A stretch of 64,000 nucleotides of DNA, taken from the NCBI GenBank assembly GCA_023053685.1, contig JALIGW010000002.1, forward strand, positions 242,413,677 to 242,477,676, in the 5' to 3' direction. The DNA comes from Diadophis punctatus similis (taxonomy: Eukaryota; Chordata; Lepidosauria; Squamata; Dipsadidae). Positions 19,655 to 29,759 of this stretch are shown in pieces; the stretch's first letter is position 1; each line of letters starts with the position of its first letter. The translations under genes and the position numbers were made by a program. Below the pieces are notes generated by a model. It ran no database searches and was not told the origin of the DNA. It was given only the letters and a program-made list of their open reading frames with translations.

Positions 19655-22600
19655 ATGGCTGCTGCTATGGAATTTAAAGACAGTCCAATACCTAAATTGG
19701 GGAAGAAAAATTATTTAATTTGGGCTGCAAAAATGGAATGTTTTTTGAAAGCAAAAGAATTATGGGACATCGTAGCAGACCCCCCACAAGGTGTGCTTGG
19801 AGCAGCAGATCAAAAGGCTCATGACAAAGCTATGGCTTATCTTCTTTTAAGTCTGGGGGATGATCAATTCTTAAATGTAGCTGAATTAAAGTCTGCAAAA
19901 GAAATATGGCAGAAATTGAAAGCAGTACATGTCAATGTTTCTGCGTGTAATGTGGTCCAACTTTCAAGAAAGCTTTTCAGAATGAGTTTGCAGACAGGAG
20001 ATTCTATGGAAGATCATTTAATGAAAATGCAGTCTAATTTTCTAGAATTGGAGCAACGTGGAGTAAAGTTTCCAGAGCCCCAAAAAGTTTTATTAGTGTT
20101 AAATAGTTTGGATCAAAGCTGGGAGACTGTATCAGCTATTTTTGAAAGTAAGCCAGAAGCAGATTTGAATTTGGAAGCTTTGAAATCGTGTTTATTGAAT
20201 GAATATGAGAAAAGGCTTTTCAGCCATGCTGATGGAAAATTCCACAGGCGGGGGCTCAACAAGGAGTACAGTGGAAACTTACAGCAAGTCTCCAGCAAAA
20301 TTTTCCACAGGCTGCCTATCTCTAGCAACAGCCGAGGTGTCTGCAGAGATGAGGAGAGCAGAGGCAGGAGAGATCAAGTTACACAGCAACAATTCTGCAA
20401 GCAAGATAAGAAAGCGTGTTTCATTTGTGGAGAAACCAATCATCTGCAGAAAAGCTGTGCACAGAGAAGAAATGTACAAGACAAGAGACATTATTTGCAA
20501 GGACAGATTGCAGTTGCAAAAGTTTGTTATAATAACAATAGAGACAAATGGTTGATTGACAGTGGGGCTAGTCAAACAATTGTTAATAATTCTGACTTAT
20601 TTTCCAGATTTTTCCCAGGAAACCATGAAGAAGTGGCCTTAGCCAATGGTCAAAAGGCTAAAATCATTGGAAGAGGCGATGTGCAAATTCCATATTTGGA
20701 ATCCAGGTTTACTGATGTGTTATGTGTACCTGAAATGGAACATAATTTGTTAAGTGTGTCTAGTTTAGACAAGCAAGGTTATGAAACCACATTTGTTAAT
20801 GGGAAGTGTATCATCCAAAGAAATGGGAATGTTTGTGCACAGGGCATAAAAGAGGATAATCTTTATGTATTGCAGGAACAAAAGGTCCCACATTGTTCCC
20901 AGATATTTAAAAATGTAGCAGAACACAATTCATGTGTTCATCTTCTGCACAGACGACTTGGTCATGCTAATTTTAAGGTTGTTCAACAAATGAAAGAATT
21001 TGCAGAAGGATTAGATTTGAAGGGATGTAAGGCATATTTGGATTGTGCAGTATGCAAAGCATCGAAATCCAAAGCATTCCCAGTGAGCAAGTTTAGCACA
21101 AGACAAACCACAAGAGTTCTAGAACTGGTGCATGCTGATTTAATTGGGCCTATGCAAGCCAGTTTGGGAGGAGCAAAGTATGCGCTGGTCATTGTGGATG
21201 ACTACAGCAGGTTTGGGTTTTGCTACTTACTTAAGAGTAAAAAAGAGGTGCTACAGCAATTTAAGAAATGGTTAAGCTTTGTAGAGAGAAGGTACAAACA
21301 ACAGGTATGTCAGTTGCAAACTGACAGAGGTTCTGAATTTATGTCAACAAATTTTCAACAATGGTTGAGACAATTGGGAATAAGACACAGACGTACAAAT
21401 CCTTACACACCGGGGGAGAACGGAGTGGCTGAAAGGAGGAATGGTGTTTTGCAAACAATGAAAGACTCATTACTGGAGGATTCTGGTATGAGCAGGTCAT
21501 ATTGGGGTGAAGCCATACTGACTGCCAATTATTTAGTAAATAGGTTGTGGAGTTCATCCATCAATAATACTCCATATGCAATGCTATATGGGAGAAAGCC
21601 TTCTCTAGCACATTTAAAAATATTTGGAAGTACTGCTTGGGTACATATTCCAAAGGCAATCAGAAGAAAGGGACAACAAAAGGCTAGAAAGCTCAGATTT
21701 GTGGGCTATGAGCCAGGCTCAAAAGGGTATCGCTTTAGCGATGGAAGTAAAAGGATAGTGATTTCAAGGTCTGCTAGTTTTGCAGAACAAAATTGGAACA
21801 GAATTGATGCAAATTCTGAAAATGTCTCACTTAGTGACGGTGATCCACTTAGCGACGGTGATCCACTTAGTGACAATAACTCATTTAATGATGGTGAATC
21901 ATTTACTGAAGGTGTCTATGTTCAGGGAGGAGAGTCTGAACAAGATATGAAGCCAGAAAAGCTTGAAACACAAGAACAGGCAATGCCACGTAGGTCAGAG
22001 CATAGGAACAGAGGGGTTCCGCCAGACAGGTATTCTGCCAGTAAAGTTAAAGTTTGTAATGTGTGGTATGAGCCAAGAAACTATAAGGAAGTATTGGCAT
22101 TAGCAAAAGTTGAACAAGAAAAGTGGAAGGAAGCCATGGATAAAGAGATGAAATCCATGGGAGATCATGAAGTGTTCACATCTGTGACTTTGCCACAGGG
22201 TACGAAAGCTGTAGGATGTAAGTGGGTATATAAGAAAAAGGTATTACCCAATAATGAAGTACAGTATAAGGCAAGATTGGTGGCACAAGGTTTTTCTCAA
22301 TTAAAAAATGTGCACTATGATGAGGTGTTCGCGCCAACTGTAAAAGGTGAGAGCATAAGACTAGCACTGGCATTAGCATCAGCATACAGGCATAGAATTT
22401 GGCATTTTGATATAACCACTGCATTTCTCAATGCTGAATTAGAGGAAGAAATTTATATGGTTCAAGCGCCAGGGTATGAAAATAAAAAGCCTAACATGGT
22501 GTATAAATTGAACAAGGCCATTTATGGGCTGAAGCAGTCAGCCAGAAATTGGAATATCTGTTTAGATACTGCATTGAAAGGTCTTGGGTTCAAGAGTTGC

Positions 22601-23644
22601 AAAGCTGATGGTTGCATATACACTGGAAAGTTACAAGGTGGGAATTGTCTACTATTAGCATTTGTGGATGATCTTTGTTTCATTGCAAAGGATGCATCAC
22701 AAGTTAAAGAATTTGCTAATAAGTTAGAAAAGAAATTTGTATTAAAGAATTTGGGAGAAATAAAGAATTATCTCGGTGTAGAGATACAAAAAACTGAAAA
22801 GGGTTATATTCTCAGTCAAAGGAGAAAAATTGAACAATTATTAGAGAAATATAACATGAAAGATTGTAATATTGCTCCTACACCTATGAGCACAGATTTT
22901 TACAATAGTTTGGGTGAGGACAAAAGTGAAGCCTGTGATCAGGAGATATATCATTCTGCAATAGGGAGTTTGTTATATCTGTCACAGTGGTCCAGACCAG
23001 ACATAGCTTGTGCAGTGAGCATTCTAAGTCGCTTTACTGCTACACCTACAAAGTTGCATTGGATGGGTGTGAAAAGAATTCTCAGGTATTTGAAGGGAAC
23101 TGTGAATTTGGGTCTTCAAATACAGGTCACTGAAGAATTAAAATTGAAATGTTACGTTGATAGTGATTATGCAAATGATGTAAAAACCAGAAAGTCTAAT
23201 TCTGGAATTGTAATAATGTTTGGAGGGGCTTTAATTGGTTGGAAGTCCAGAAAACAAACAACGGTTGCTATTTCAACTGCGGAAGCAGAGTTTATTGCAT
23301 TGTCTGAGTTATGTTCTGAAGTAGTTTGGTATGTACAGTTGTTACAAGATTTAAATGTAAATGTAAATGAAGCTGTAACTGTTTATGAAGATAATGCTGC
23401 TTGTATAAAAATGGCAACAGGTGACAGAGTGAAGAACAGAAGTAAACATGTGGACATTAAGTATTGTAATGTCAGGGAAGCTGTAAAAGAAAAATTGATA
23501 CGTTTACATCATTGTTCTTCAGAGGATAATTTAGCAGACATGATGACCAAACCATTGGGTGGCGTCCATTATAGGAAATGTTTAAATCCAATAGGTTTGA
23601 TGTCTCTCCCAGTAATGAAGGGAGGAGTGTTGGAATATTCATGA
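19655..23644 (+). CDS. Copia-B3 gag-pol polyprotein, intact
   Basis: This single 1329-residue frame has the same domain order as B2 and appears to be the best-preserved copy. It has a canonical CCHC knuckle, a DSGAS protease site, all three integrase acids (VHADL, QTDRGSEF, NGVAERR), FVDD in RT, the three RNase H acids, and LADMMTKPL at the C-terminus. It differs from B2 and B1 at scattered positions only. A single gag-pol frame matches Drosophila copia organisation rather than the separate gag and pol frames of Ty1. Confidence 0.95.
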   Translation: MAAAMEFKDSPIPKLGKKNYLIWAAKMECFLKAKELWDIVADPPQGVLGAADQKAHDKAMAYLLLSLGDDQFLNVAELKSAKEIWQKLKAVHVNVSACNVVQLSRKLFRMSLQTGDSMEDHLMKMQSNFLELEQRGVKFPEPQKVLLVLNSLDQSWETVSAIFESKPEADLNLEALKSCLLNEYEKRLFSHADGKFHRRGLNKEYSGNLQQVSSKIFHRLPISSNSRGVCRDEESRGRRDQVTQQQFCKQDKKACFICGETNHLQKSCAQRRNVQDKRHYLQGQIAVAKVCYNNNRDKWLIDSGASQTIVNNSDLFSRFFPGNHEEVALANGQKAKIIGRGDVQIPYLESRFTDVLCVPEMEHNLLSVSSLDKQGYETTFVNGKCIIQRNGNVCAQGIKEDNLYVLQEQKVPHCSQIFKNVAEHNSCVHLLHRRLGHANFKVVQQMKEFAEGLDLKGCKAYLDCAVCKASKSKAFPVSKFSTRQTTRVLELVHADLIGPMQASLGGAKYALVIVDDYSRFGFCYLLKSKKEVLQQFKKWLSFVERRYKQQVCQLQTDRGSEFMSTNFQQWLRQLGIRHRRTNPYTPGENGVAERRNGVLQTMKDSLLEDSGMSRSYWGEAILTANYLVNRLWSSSINNTPYAMLYGRKPSLAHLKIFGSTAWVHIPKAIRRKGQQKARKLRFVGYEPGSKGYRFSDGSKRIVISRSASFAEQNWNRIDANSENVSLSDGDPLSDGDPLSDNNSFNDGESFTEGVYVQGGESEQDMKPEKLETQEQAMPRRSEHRNRGVPPDRYSASKVKVCNVWYEPRNYKEVLALAKVEQEKWKEAMDKEMKSMGDHEVFTSVTLPQGTKAVGCKWVYKKKVLPNNEVQYKARLVAQGFSQLKNVHYDEVFAPTVKGESIRLALALASAYRHRIWHFDITTAFLNAELEEEIYMVQAPGYENKKPNMVYKLNKAIYGLKQSARNWNICLDTALKGLGFKSCKADGCIYTGKLQGGNCLLLAFVDDLCFIAKDASQVKEFANKLEKKFVLKNLGEIKNYLGVEIQKTEKGYILSQRRKIEQLLEKYNMKDCNIAPTPMSTDFYNSLGEDKSEACDQEIYHSAIGSLLYLSQWSRPDIACAVSILSRFTATPTKLHWMGVKRILRYLKGTVNLGLQIQVTEELKLKCYVDSDYANDVKTRKSNSGIVIMFGGALIGWKSRKQTTVAISTAEAEFIALSELCSEVVWYVQLLQDLNVNVNEAVTVYEDNAACIKMATGDRVKNRSKHVDIKYCNVREAVKEKLIRLHHCSSEDNLADMMTKPLGGVHYRKCLNPIGLMSLPVMKGGVLEYS

Positions 23645-23893
23645 CTGGGAGAGCCATGTGATTGAGTCAGCCAATTGGGCTGAAGTGTTAATTGAGCATG
23701 TCCAGAAACTTAGCAAGAAGAAGGGTGTGGTTTAGTCTGTCCACCATTATACTCCAGTATGAAAACATCTCAACATGTGATCTGAAACAAAGTGTGGTAT
23801 TGTTAATGTTTTATTCTACTTATAAAGAAGTTATTTGAATCAGCAAAATGCAGTTATCTTTTGAAGCTTCTGATTTATTGCGTAACTCTGACA
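23628..23893 (+). repeat. Copia-B3 3' LTR
   Basis: 266 bp, one visible difference from the 5' LTR. Confidence 0.95.
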
Positions 23894-23929
23894 GCTTCGT
23901 TTTAAACTGCTGGTATCTCTGCCTTCTCC

Positions 23930-24033
23930 CATCGGAGGTTTAAAAATCGGGACTTTTTAAGAGGGCGGGCGGGACGCGGGACAAATTGCGAAAAAGCGGG
24001 TGTGTCCCGCCAAAATTGGGACGTCTGGTCACC
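23930..24033. mobile_element. Possible end of a small DNA transposon
   Basis: The segment ends GGGACGTCTGGTCACC, a terminal sequence common to small vertebrate DNA transposons. A matching left end is not clear. Confidence 0.3.
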
Positions 24034-24782
24034 TTAGACAAACTGTCAGCCAGATCCACAGCAGCCATGAAAGCGGTGCGAGGACAGAAGAGGAAGCGGT
24101 CCAGAACCCCCATTTTGGCTTATCTAGCTGAATAGCACTTTTCCCCCTTCAGAATATTTCTATACATAAATATAGAAATATTCCGAAGGTCTTTTGGATT
24201 ATTCTATGAGGTTGAGGCAGAAATGCTAATTCAAATGTGGGAGAGTCTTCATTAGAAGGGAGAGGGTTTCCTTGGGGGGGGGGGGTCCCAGGTGTCATAT
24301 GTCCTCTTTGGCATACATCTTGGGTTGCGAGTGGGGTACAGACTTGGACCACACACGAAGTCCCCACGAAAGTTACACAAGTAGAATTGGTGTTGGCGCT
24401 TGCATTGGCGTTTCGGTTTCGGTTGGGGTTAGGCTAATGTTTAAGCTTAGCCTTGGCCTTGGCCTTAGCCTTAGCCTTAGGCGGAGGGGTAGGGCGAATG
24501 GTAGCGGAAGAGTGAGAGTTAGAGAGTTCCCCATGTCTTCGTCTTCTTCTTGTTCTCCAATCATTTGAAACCACCGAATCGCCAGCAACCATCCAAGTGT
24601 TTTGCAGCCACGACCTGCACCGGCTTAAATAGGTGCCCGGAGCCTCCGCTACGGAAACGTTTTCGCACGTTCACGGATTCCTCCTCTGTCAAAACTCAAG
24701 GCCCGCGGGGAAGCCATGGGGGGGGGGGGGATGTAATAGCACTATATGACTAGCCGCAGGGCCTCTGCCAGTGAAGAGATGG
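24034..24782 (+). repeat. Satellite unit P, copy missing its start
   Basis: It begins inside the unit at CAGCCAGATCCACAGCAGCC and continues through all later landmarks. It has a G-run at 24718-24730 and the CTTGGC/CTTAGC hexamer run near 24446-24481. Confidence 0.8.
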
Positions 24783-25094
24783 AGCTTGGGAGCGTCGACT
24801 TGATGATCGGGCAGCAGTTCCAAGGCAGCCCGTGGTGCGAGGAGAGAATCCCCCCCATTGCATAATAATAATACTCGCCACCTTATGGGCAGCCCTACCT
24901 GGTTACTGCCAGCCCGTCCACAGCAGCCGAGAAGCGGTGCGAGGACAGAAGCGGAAGCGGTCCAGAACCCCATTGCCTTACTTTACCCTAATTTTGGCTT
25001 ATCTAGCCGAATAGCACTTTTTCTCCCTTCAGAATATTTCTATACATAAATACCGTATATAAATGTTCTGAAGGTCTTTTGGATTATTCTATGA
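24783..25094 (+). repeat. Satellite unit P, partial, leading into Q copy 2
   Basis: Nearly identical to 16773-17085. Confidence 0.8.
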
Positions 25095-26269
25095 AGGCTC
25101 GCAGCCTTCGGTGCGTCACAACGCAGACGGAGAAAAGTCTAGAATGAGGCGCCCCAATGCAGCACAGTCGAAAGACCGCCGCTCTCAGCCCTGCGCCCCA
25201 GCCCGCTGCCCGCTCACGCCACACGCCCTCGCCGGTGCCCATGATGGAAGAAGGCACAGGCCCGAACTCCTCGGTGCACGGACTGGCCGCCGGAGCGGGA
25301 GCCCGGGGCATTTGGTGAGTTATCCCGGCGGGGTCCCCACCCGGAGCTCTCCCTGCTTCGGCATGCCTGTAAGAGAGCAGGCTGCCCCTGGGGGGGCCGG
25401 GTGTGTGTGTTCAGCCTCTCCCTGGGAAGGATGCGCCCGCCTATTCCTGCCACTGCTGTCATCCTTGGGGGGAAAAGGAAGGCAACGCGAGTCTCTGGGT
25501 GCCGAAGACTCGCTCTTTCTCTGCCTTCCTTCCGTTCGCCCGTCCGTCTGTCCAGAGGCCCATCCGTCCGTCATTTTCGCCCCTCCGTCTGTCCGCTCGC
25601 TCATCCGCCCTCCCCCAGCACCACACTGACACAAACGAGATTGGTGCTGCTTCCATCGATTCCCGGGAAAAAAAGGCTCACACACGAGATTGGTGCTGCT
25701 ACGATCCATTCCCGGAAAGAAGAGCTAATATTTGTAATCGTATAGACAAGAAATTCACTATAAAAAATAAACTGCAGCTGGCTGGGAGATAGGCTTCTTA
25801 ACCAAGAGAGACCAAAGAGATCAGAAGAGACCAAGAGAGAGAACTTCCTAGCTCAGAAATGCTTTGCTTGCAAACCGTGTCTCTGTGTCAATGATTTCTA
25901 CATCGGTCCTCTTTGGCAGACACGTTAGGTTGTGAGTGGGCTACAGCCCTGGACCTGAGATGAATTCCCAGCGAAAGCTACAAAAAGAGGCTTTGTGTTT
26001 ACTCAACACTGGTCCTCACGGCTATTTGTCTACCAAGGCAATTTTTGAAAGAGCCGAGAGAAATGTGTGACCATTGGGGGACCTTCATATCCTTCTTCCT
26101 GAATCAGTGAATTATGAGAAGGGAGTCATCTGAGGGCCAATCTTTGTGGTGAAAAGGAGCTCCGTTTCTACTTCTCTCCCGGAGATCAGGCAGTGCAAAA
26201 CGGAAAGTCCCCGAACAGAACTGCATCTGCCCGCTCGTCACCCTCTGGGCAGCCCTATCTGGTGAACTG
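25095..26269 (+). repeat. Unit Q, copy 2
   Basis: Near-identical to 17086-18259, including the CCGT-rich stretch, the duplicated 45-bp block and the candidate exon (25244-25314) with its GTGAGT donor. Confidence 0.8.
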
Positions 26270-26530
26270 TGTTGGAACATTCATGACTGGGAGAGCCATG
26301 TGATTGAGTCAGCCAATCGGGCTGAAGTGTTAATTGAGCATGTCCAGAAACTTAGCAAGAAGAAGGGCGTGGTTTAGTCAGTTTACCGTTAAAGTTTGCT
26401 GTGAAAACATCTCAACATGTGAAACAAAGTGCGGTATTGTAAATGTTTTATTCTACTTATAAAGAAGGTATTTGAATCAGCAAAATGCAGTTATCTTGTG
26501 AAGCTTCTGATTTATTGCGTCATTCTGACA
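26270..26530 (+). mobile_element. Solo LTR of a Copia-B relative, copy 2
   Basis: 261 bp, with perfect flanking AACTG (26265-26269 and 26531-26535). It is at the same place relative to Q as the solo LTR at 18260, so both derive from one insertion that was later duplicated. Its right flank is ordinary P sequence. Confidence 0.88.
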
Positions 26531-27389
26531 AACTGCCAGCCGGTCCACAGCAGCCGTGAAGCCGTGCAAGGACAGAAGCGGAAGCGGTCCAGAACCCCCA
26601 TTTTGGCTTATCTAGCCGAATAGCACTTTTCCCCCCTTCAGAATATTTCTATACATAAATATATAAATATTCCGAAGGTCTTTTGGATTATTCTATGAGG
26701 TTGAGGCAGAAATGATAATTCAAATGTGGGAGAGTCTTCATTAGAAGGGAGAGGGTTTCCTTGGGGGGGGGGTCCCAGGTGTCATATGTCCTCTTTGGCA
26801 TACATCTTGGGTTGCGAGTGGGGTACAGACTTGGACCACCACACGAAGTCCCCACGAAAGTTACACAAGTAGAATTGGTGTTGGCGCTTGGATTGGCGTT
26901 TGGGTTTCGGTTGGGGTTAGGCTAAGGCTTAAGCTTAAGCTTAGCCTTAGGCAGAAGGGTAGGACGAATGGTAGCGGAAGAGTGAGAGTTAGAGACTTCC
27001 CCAGAAGAGAGAGAGTTAGAGACTTCCCCAGAAGAGTGAGAGTTAGAGACTTCCCCAGAAGAGAGAGAGTTAGAGACTTCCCCAGAAGAGAGAGAGTTAG
27101 AGAGTTCCCCAGAAGAGTGAGACTTAAAAAGTTCCCCATGTCTTCGTCTTCTTCTTGTTCTCCGATCAATTGAAACCACCGAATCGCCAGCAAACATCCA
27201 AGTGTTTTGCAGCCACGCCCTGCACCGGCTTAAATAGCTGCCCGGAGCCTCCGCTACGGAAACGTTTTCGCACGTTCACAGACTCCTCCTCTGTCAAAAC
27301 TCAAGGCCCGCGGGGAAGCCATGGGCGGGGGGGGGATGAGTAATAGCACTATATGACTAGCCGCAGGGCCTCTGCCGGTGAAGAGATGG
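26531..27389 (+). repeat. Satellite unit P with internal 25-bp minisatellite
   Basis: A P unit from the CAGCAGCC block onward. At about 26975-27130 a block of about 25 bp (GAGTTAGAGACTTCCCCAGA core) is repeated about six times; other units have one or two. Confidence 0.8.
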
Positions 27390-28278
27390 AGCTTGGGAGC
27401 GTCGACTTGATGATCGGGCAGCAGTTCCAAGGCAGCCCGTAGTGCGAGGAGAGAATCCCCCCCATTGCATAATAATAATACTCGCCACCCTATGGGCAGC
27501 CCTACCTGGTTAACTGCCAGCCCGTCCACAGCAGCCGAGAAGCGGTGCGAGGACAGAAGCGGAAGCGGTCCAGAACCCCCATTTTGGCTTATCTAGCCGA
27601 ATAGCACTTTTCCCCCCTTCAGAATATTTCTATACATAAATATATAAATATTCCGAAGGTCTTTTGGATTATTCTGTGAGGTTGAGGCAGAAATGCTAAT
27701 TCAAATGTGGGAGAGTCTTCATTAGAAGGGAGAGGGTTTCCTGGGGGGGGGTCCCAGGTGTCATATGTCCTCTTTGGCATACATCTTGGGTTGCGAGTGG
27801 CGTACAGACTTGGACCACACACGAAGTCCCCACGAAAGTTACACAAGTAGAATTGGTGTTGGCGCTTGGATTGGCGTTGGGGTTTCGTTTGGGGTTCGGC
27901 TAAGGCTTAAGCTTAGCCTTAGCCTTGGCCTTAGCCTTAGCCTTAGCCTTAGGCGGAGGGGTAGGGCGACCAGTAGCCGAAGAGTGAGAGTTAGACAATT
28001 CCCCAGAAGAGTGAGAGTTAGAGAGTTCCCCATGTCTTCTTCTTCTTGTTCTCCGATCAATTGAAACCACCGAATCGCCAGCAACCATCCAAGTGTTTTG
28101 CAGCCACGACCTGCACCGGCTTAAATAGGTGCCCGGAGCCTCCGCTATGGAAACGTTTTCGCACGTTCACAGATTCCTCCTCTGTCAAAACTCAAGGCCC
28201 GCGGGGCAGCCATGGGGGGAGGGAATGAGTAATAGCACTATATGACTAGCCGCAGGGCCTCTGCCGGTGAAGAGATGG
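27390..28278 (+). repeat. Satellite unit P, complete copy (889 bp)
   Basis: All landmarks are in order. The hexamer run CTTAGC is near 27908-27950, and the 25-bp block is present twice near 27985-28028. Confidence 0.85.
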
Positions 28279-28547
28279 AGCTTGGGAGCGTCGACTTGAT
28301 GAACGGGCAGCAGTTCCAAGGCAGCCCATGGTGCGAGGAGAGAATCCCCCCCATTGCATAATAATAATACTCGCCACCTTATGGGCAGCCCTACCTGGTT
28401 AACTGCCAGCCCGTCCACAGCAGCCGTAAAGTGGTGCGAGGACAGAAGCGGAAGCGGTCCAGAACCCCCATTGCCTTATTTTACCCTAATTTTGGCTTAT
28501 CTAGCCGAATAGCACTTTTCCCCCTTCAGAATATTTTTATACATAAA
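28279..28547 (+). repeat. Satellite unit P, partial, cut by the next element
   Basis: It stops within the CTTCAGAATATT hairpin at ATAAATA, where the inverted-repeat element begins. Confidence 0.8.
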
Positions 28548-28548
28548 T

Positions 28549-29156
28549 ACCGTATTTTTCCTCCCTAAAAGTGGCTGAAAATTTGGGTGTGTCTTATACT
28601 TCGAATGTAGCTTTTTTCCAGCCCTAACTAGGTGCTAACAGATCTTCCCAGCTCTTACCTTGCAGTCTTTTTCATTGTTACTTTCTCCAAAGAATGTTTC
28701 CAGCCCTAAGTCTTTGCAGAATTTTTTTTCATTGCTCTACTTGCTCCAAATAAGGTTTTTTTCCAGCCCTAACCAGGTGCTAACGATCTTCCCAGCTCTT
28801 ACCGGCTTGCAGGCTCTTTCATTGTTACTCTCTCAGAAGAATGTTTTTCCAGCCCTAAGTCTTTGCAGGTTTTTTTTTCATTGCTCTACCTGCTCCAAAG
28901 AAGTTTTTTTTTAGCCCTAACCAGGTGCTAATGATCTTCCCAGCTCTTACTGGCTTGCAGGCTCTTTCATTGTTACTCTCTCAGAAGAAGGTTCTTTTAA
29001 GTCCTAACCAGGAGATAAAATAATGTGCTGAAGCTGATCAGACTAAGGATCCTAGCCAGATGAATACCTGGTAGGCAGATTGTTTTCCCCTATTTTCCTC
29101 CCCAAAAACTAAGGTGCGTCTTATACTCAAGTGCGTCTTATACTCCGAAAAATACG

Positions 29157-29160
<4 letters not shown>
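28549..29160. mobile_element. Short DNA element with CCGTATTTTTC ends and internal tandem repeat
   Basis: The ends CCGTATTTTTC and GAAAAATACGG are inverted and flanked by TA on both sides. GTCTTATACT motifs sit inside each end. The interior has about 2.7 tandem copies of a block of about 146 bp (CAGCCCTAACCAGGTGCTAA at about 28619, 28763 and 28911). No transposase is present. The TA flank suggests Tc1/mariner-like mobilisation, but this is not certain. Confidence 0.6.

Positions 29161-29218
<58 letters not shown>
29159..29218. repeat. (TG)n microsatellite
   Basis: About 30 TG repeats. Confidence 0.95.
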
Positions 29219-29221
<3 letters not shown>

Positions 29222-29340
29222 CTATATTAAGGATTGTTCTAAAAATGCGAGTTCCAGGCATATTTACAGATAAAGAAGCGATTGCCATCACGATCTCTGG
29301 AACATTTAAAATTTTATTTAAAACTACTATTAAAATTGCT

Positions 29341-29372
29341 AAGCTTTCGTCAACCCCTGCTGACTTCGTCAG
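29341..29372 (-). ncRNA. Hammerhead-like core in the Penelope element (imperfect)
   Basis: The minus strand reads CTGACGA, then A, then a 6-bp stem (GTCAGC/GTTGAC, loop AGGG), then GAAA. This is the order of a hammerhead core, but with one extra A before stem II and no clear stem III or cleavage site. Penelope-like elements are known to carry hammerhead ribozymes in their terminal repeats. Activity is doubtful here. Confidence 0.4.
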
Positions 29373-29759
29373 AGTGTATAATCCCCATGGAAGAGATGCT
29401 TGCTTTTATAGAATGCCTATCAATTTATGTAATGCCTGTCAATTTAGACTTTGCATGTGTAACCGGTCCATACCCTTTTTTCTGTCCTGTAATTGACTTA
29501 ATTGTTTCTGCCTTAGTCATGCTGACAGATGAAGATTTCCCCATGGTGTATTGTCTCTTTCTCTCCCTAGGGGGTAAGGCAGGGCTATCAGGCATTGCTT
29601 TGAAGGTGTTTCTCCTGGCTTCCTCCCCCTCATTGTTATTCCTCTCCCTTTTAGGCACACAGGTTGCCTGCTCTAAATTCATCTGTTTTGCCCATGATCT
29701 TGTGATGGGTCTGCGTTGTTCTTCTTCACCCCTCCTGTCTCTCTCATTCTGCTGTTCCT

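Larger units (their letters stand above)
19273..23893 (+). mobile_element. Copia-B3: intact full-length Ty1/copia retrotransposon
   Basis: It is 4621 bp with TSD GCTTC at 19268-19272 and 23894-23898. The LTRs (19273-19538 and 23628-23893) differ by one base that I can see (CATATCC versus CATGTCC). It has an intact gag-pol frame, a PBS at 19539-19552 and a polypurine tract just before 23628. Confidence 0.96.
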
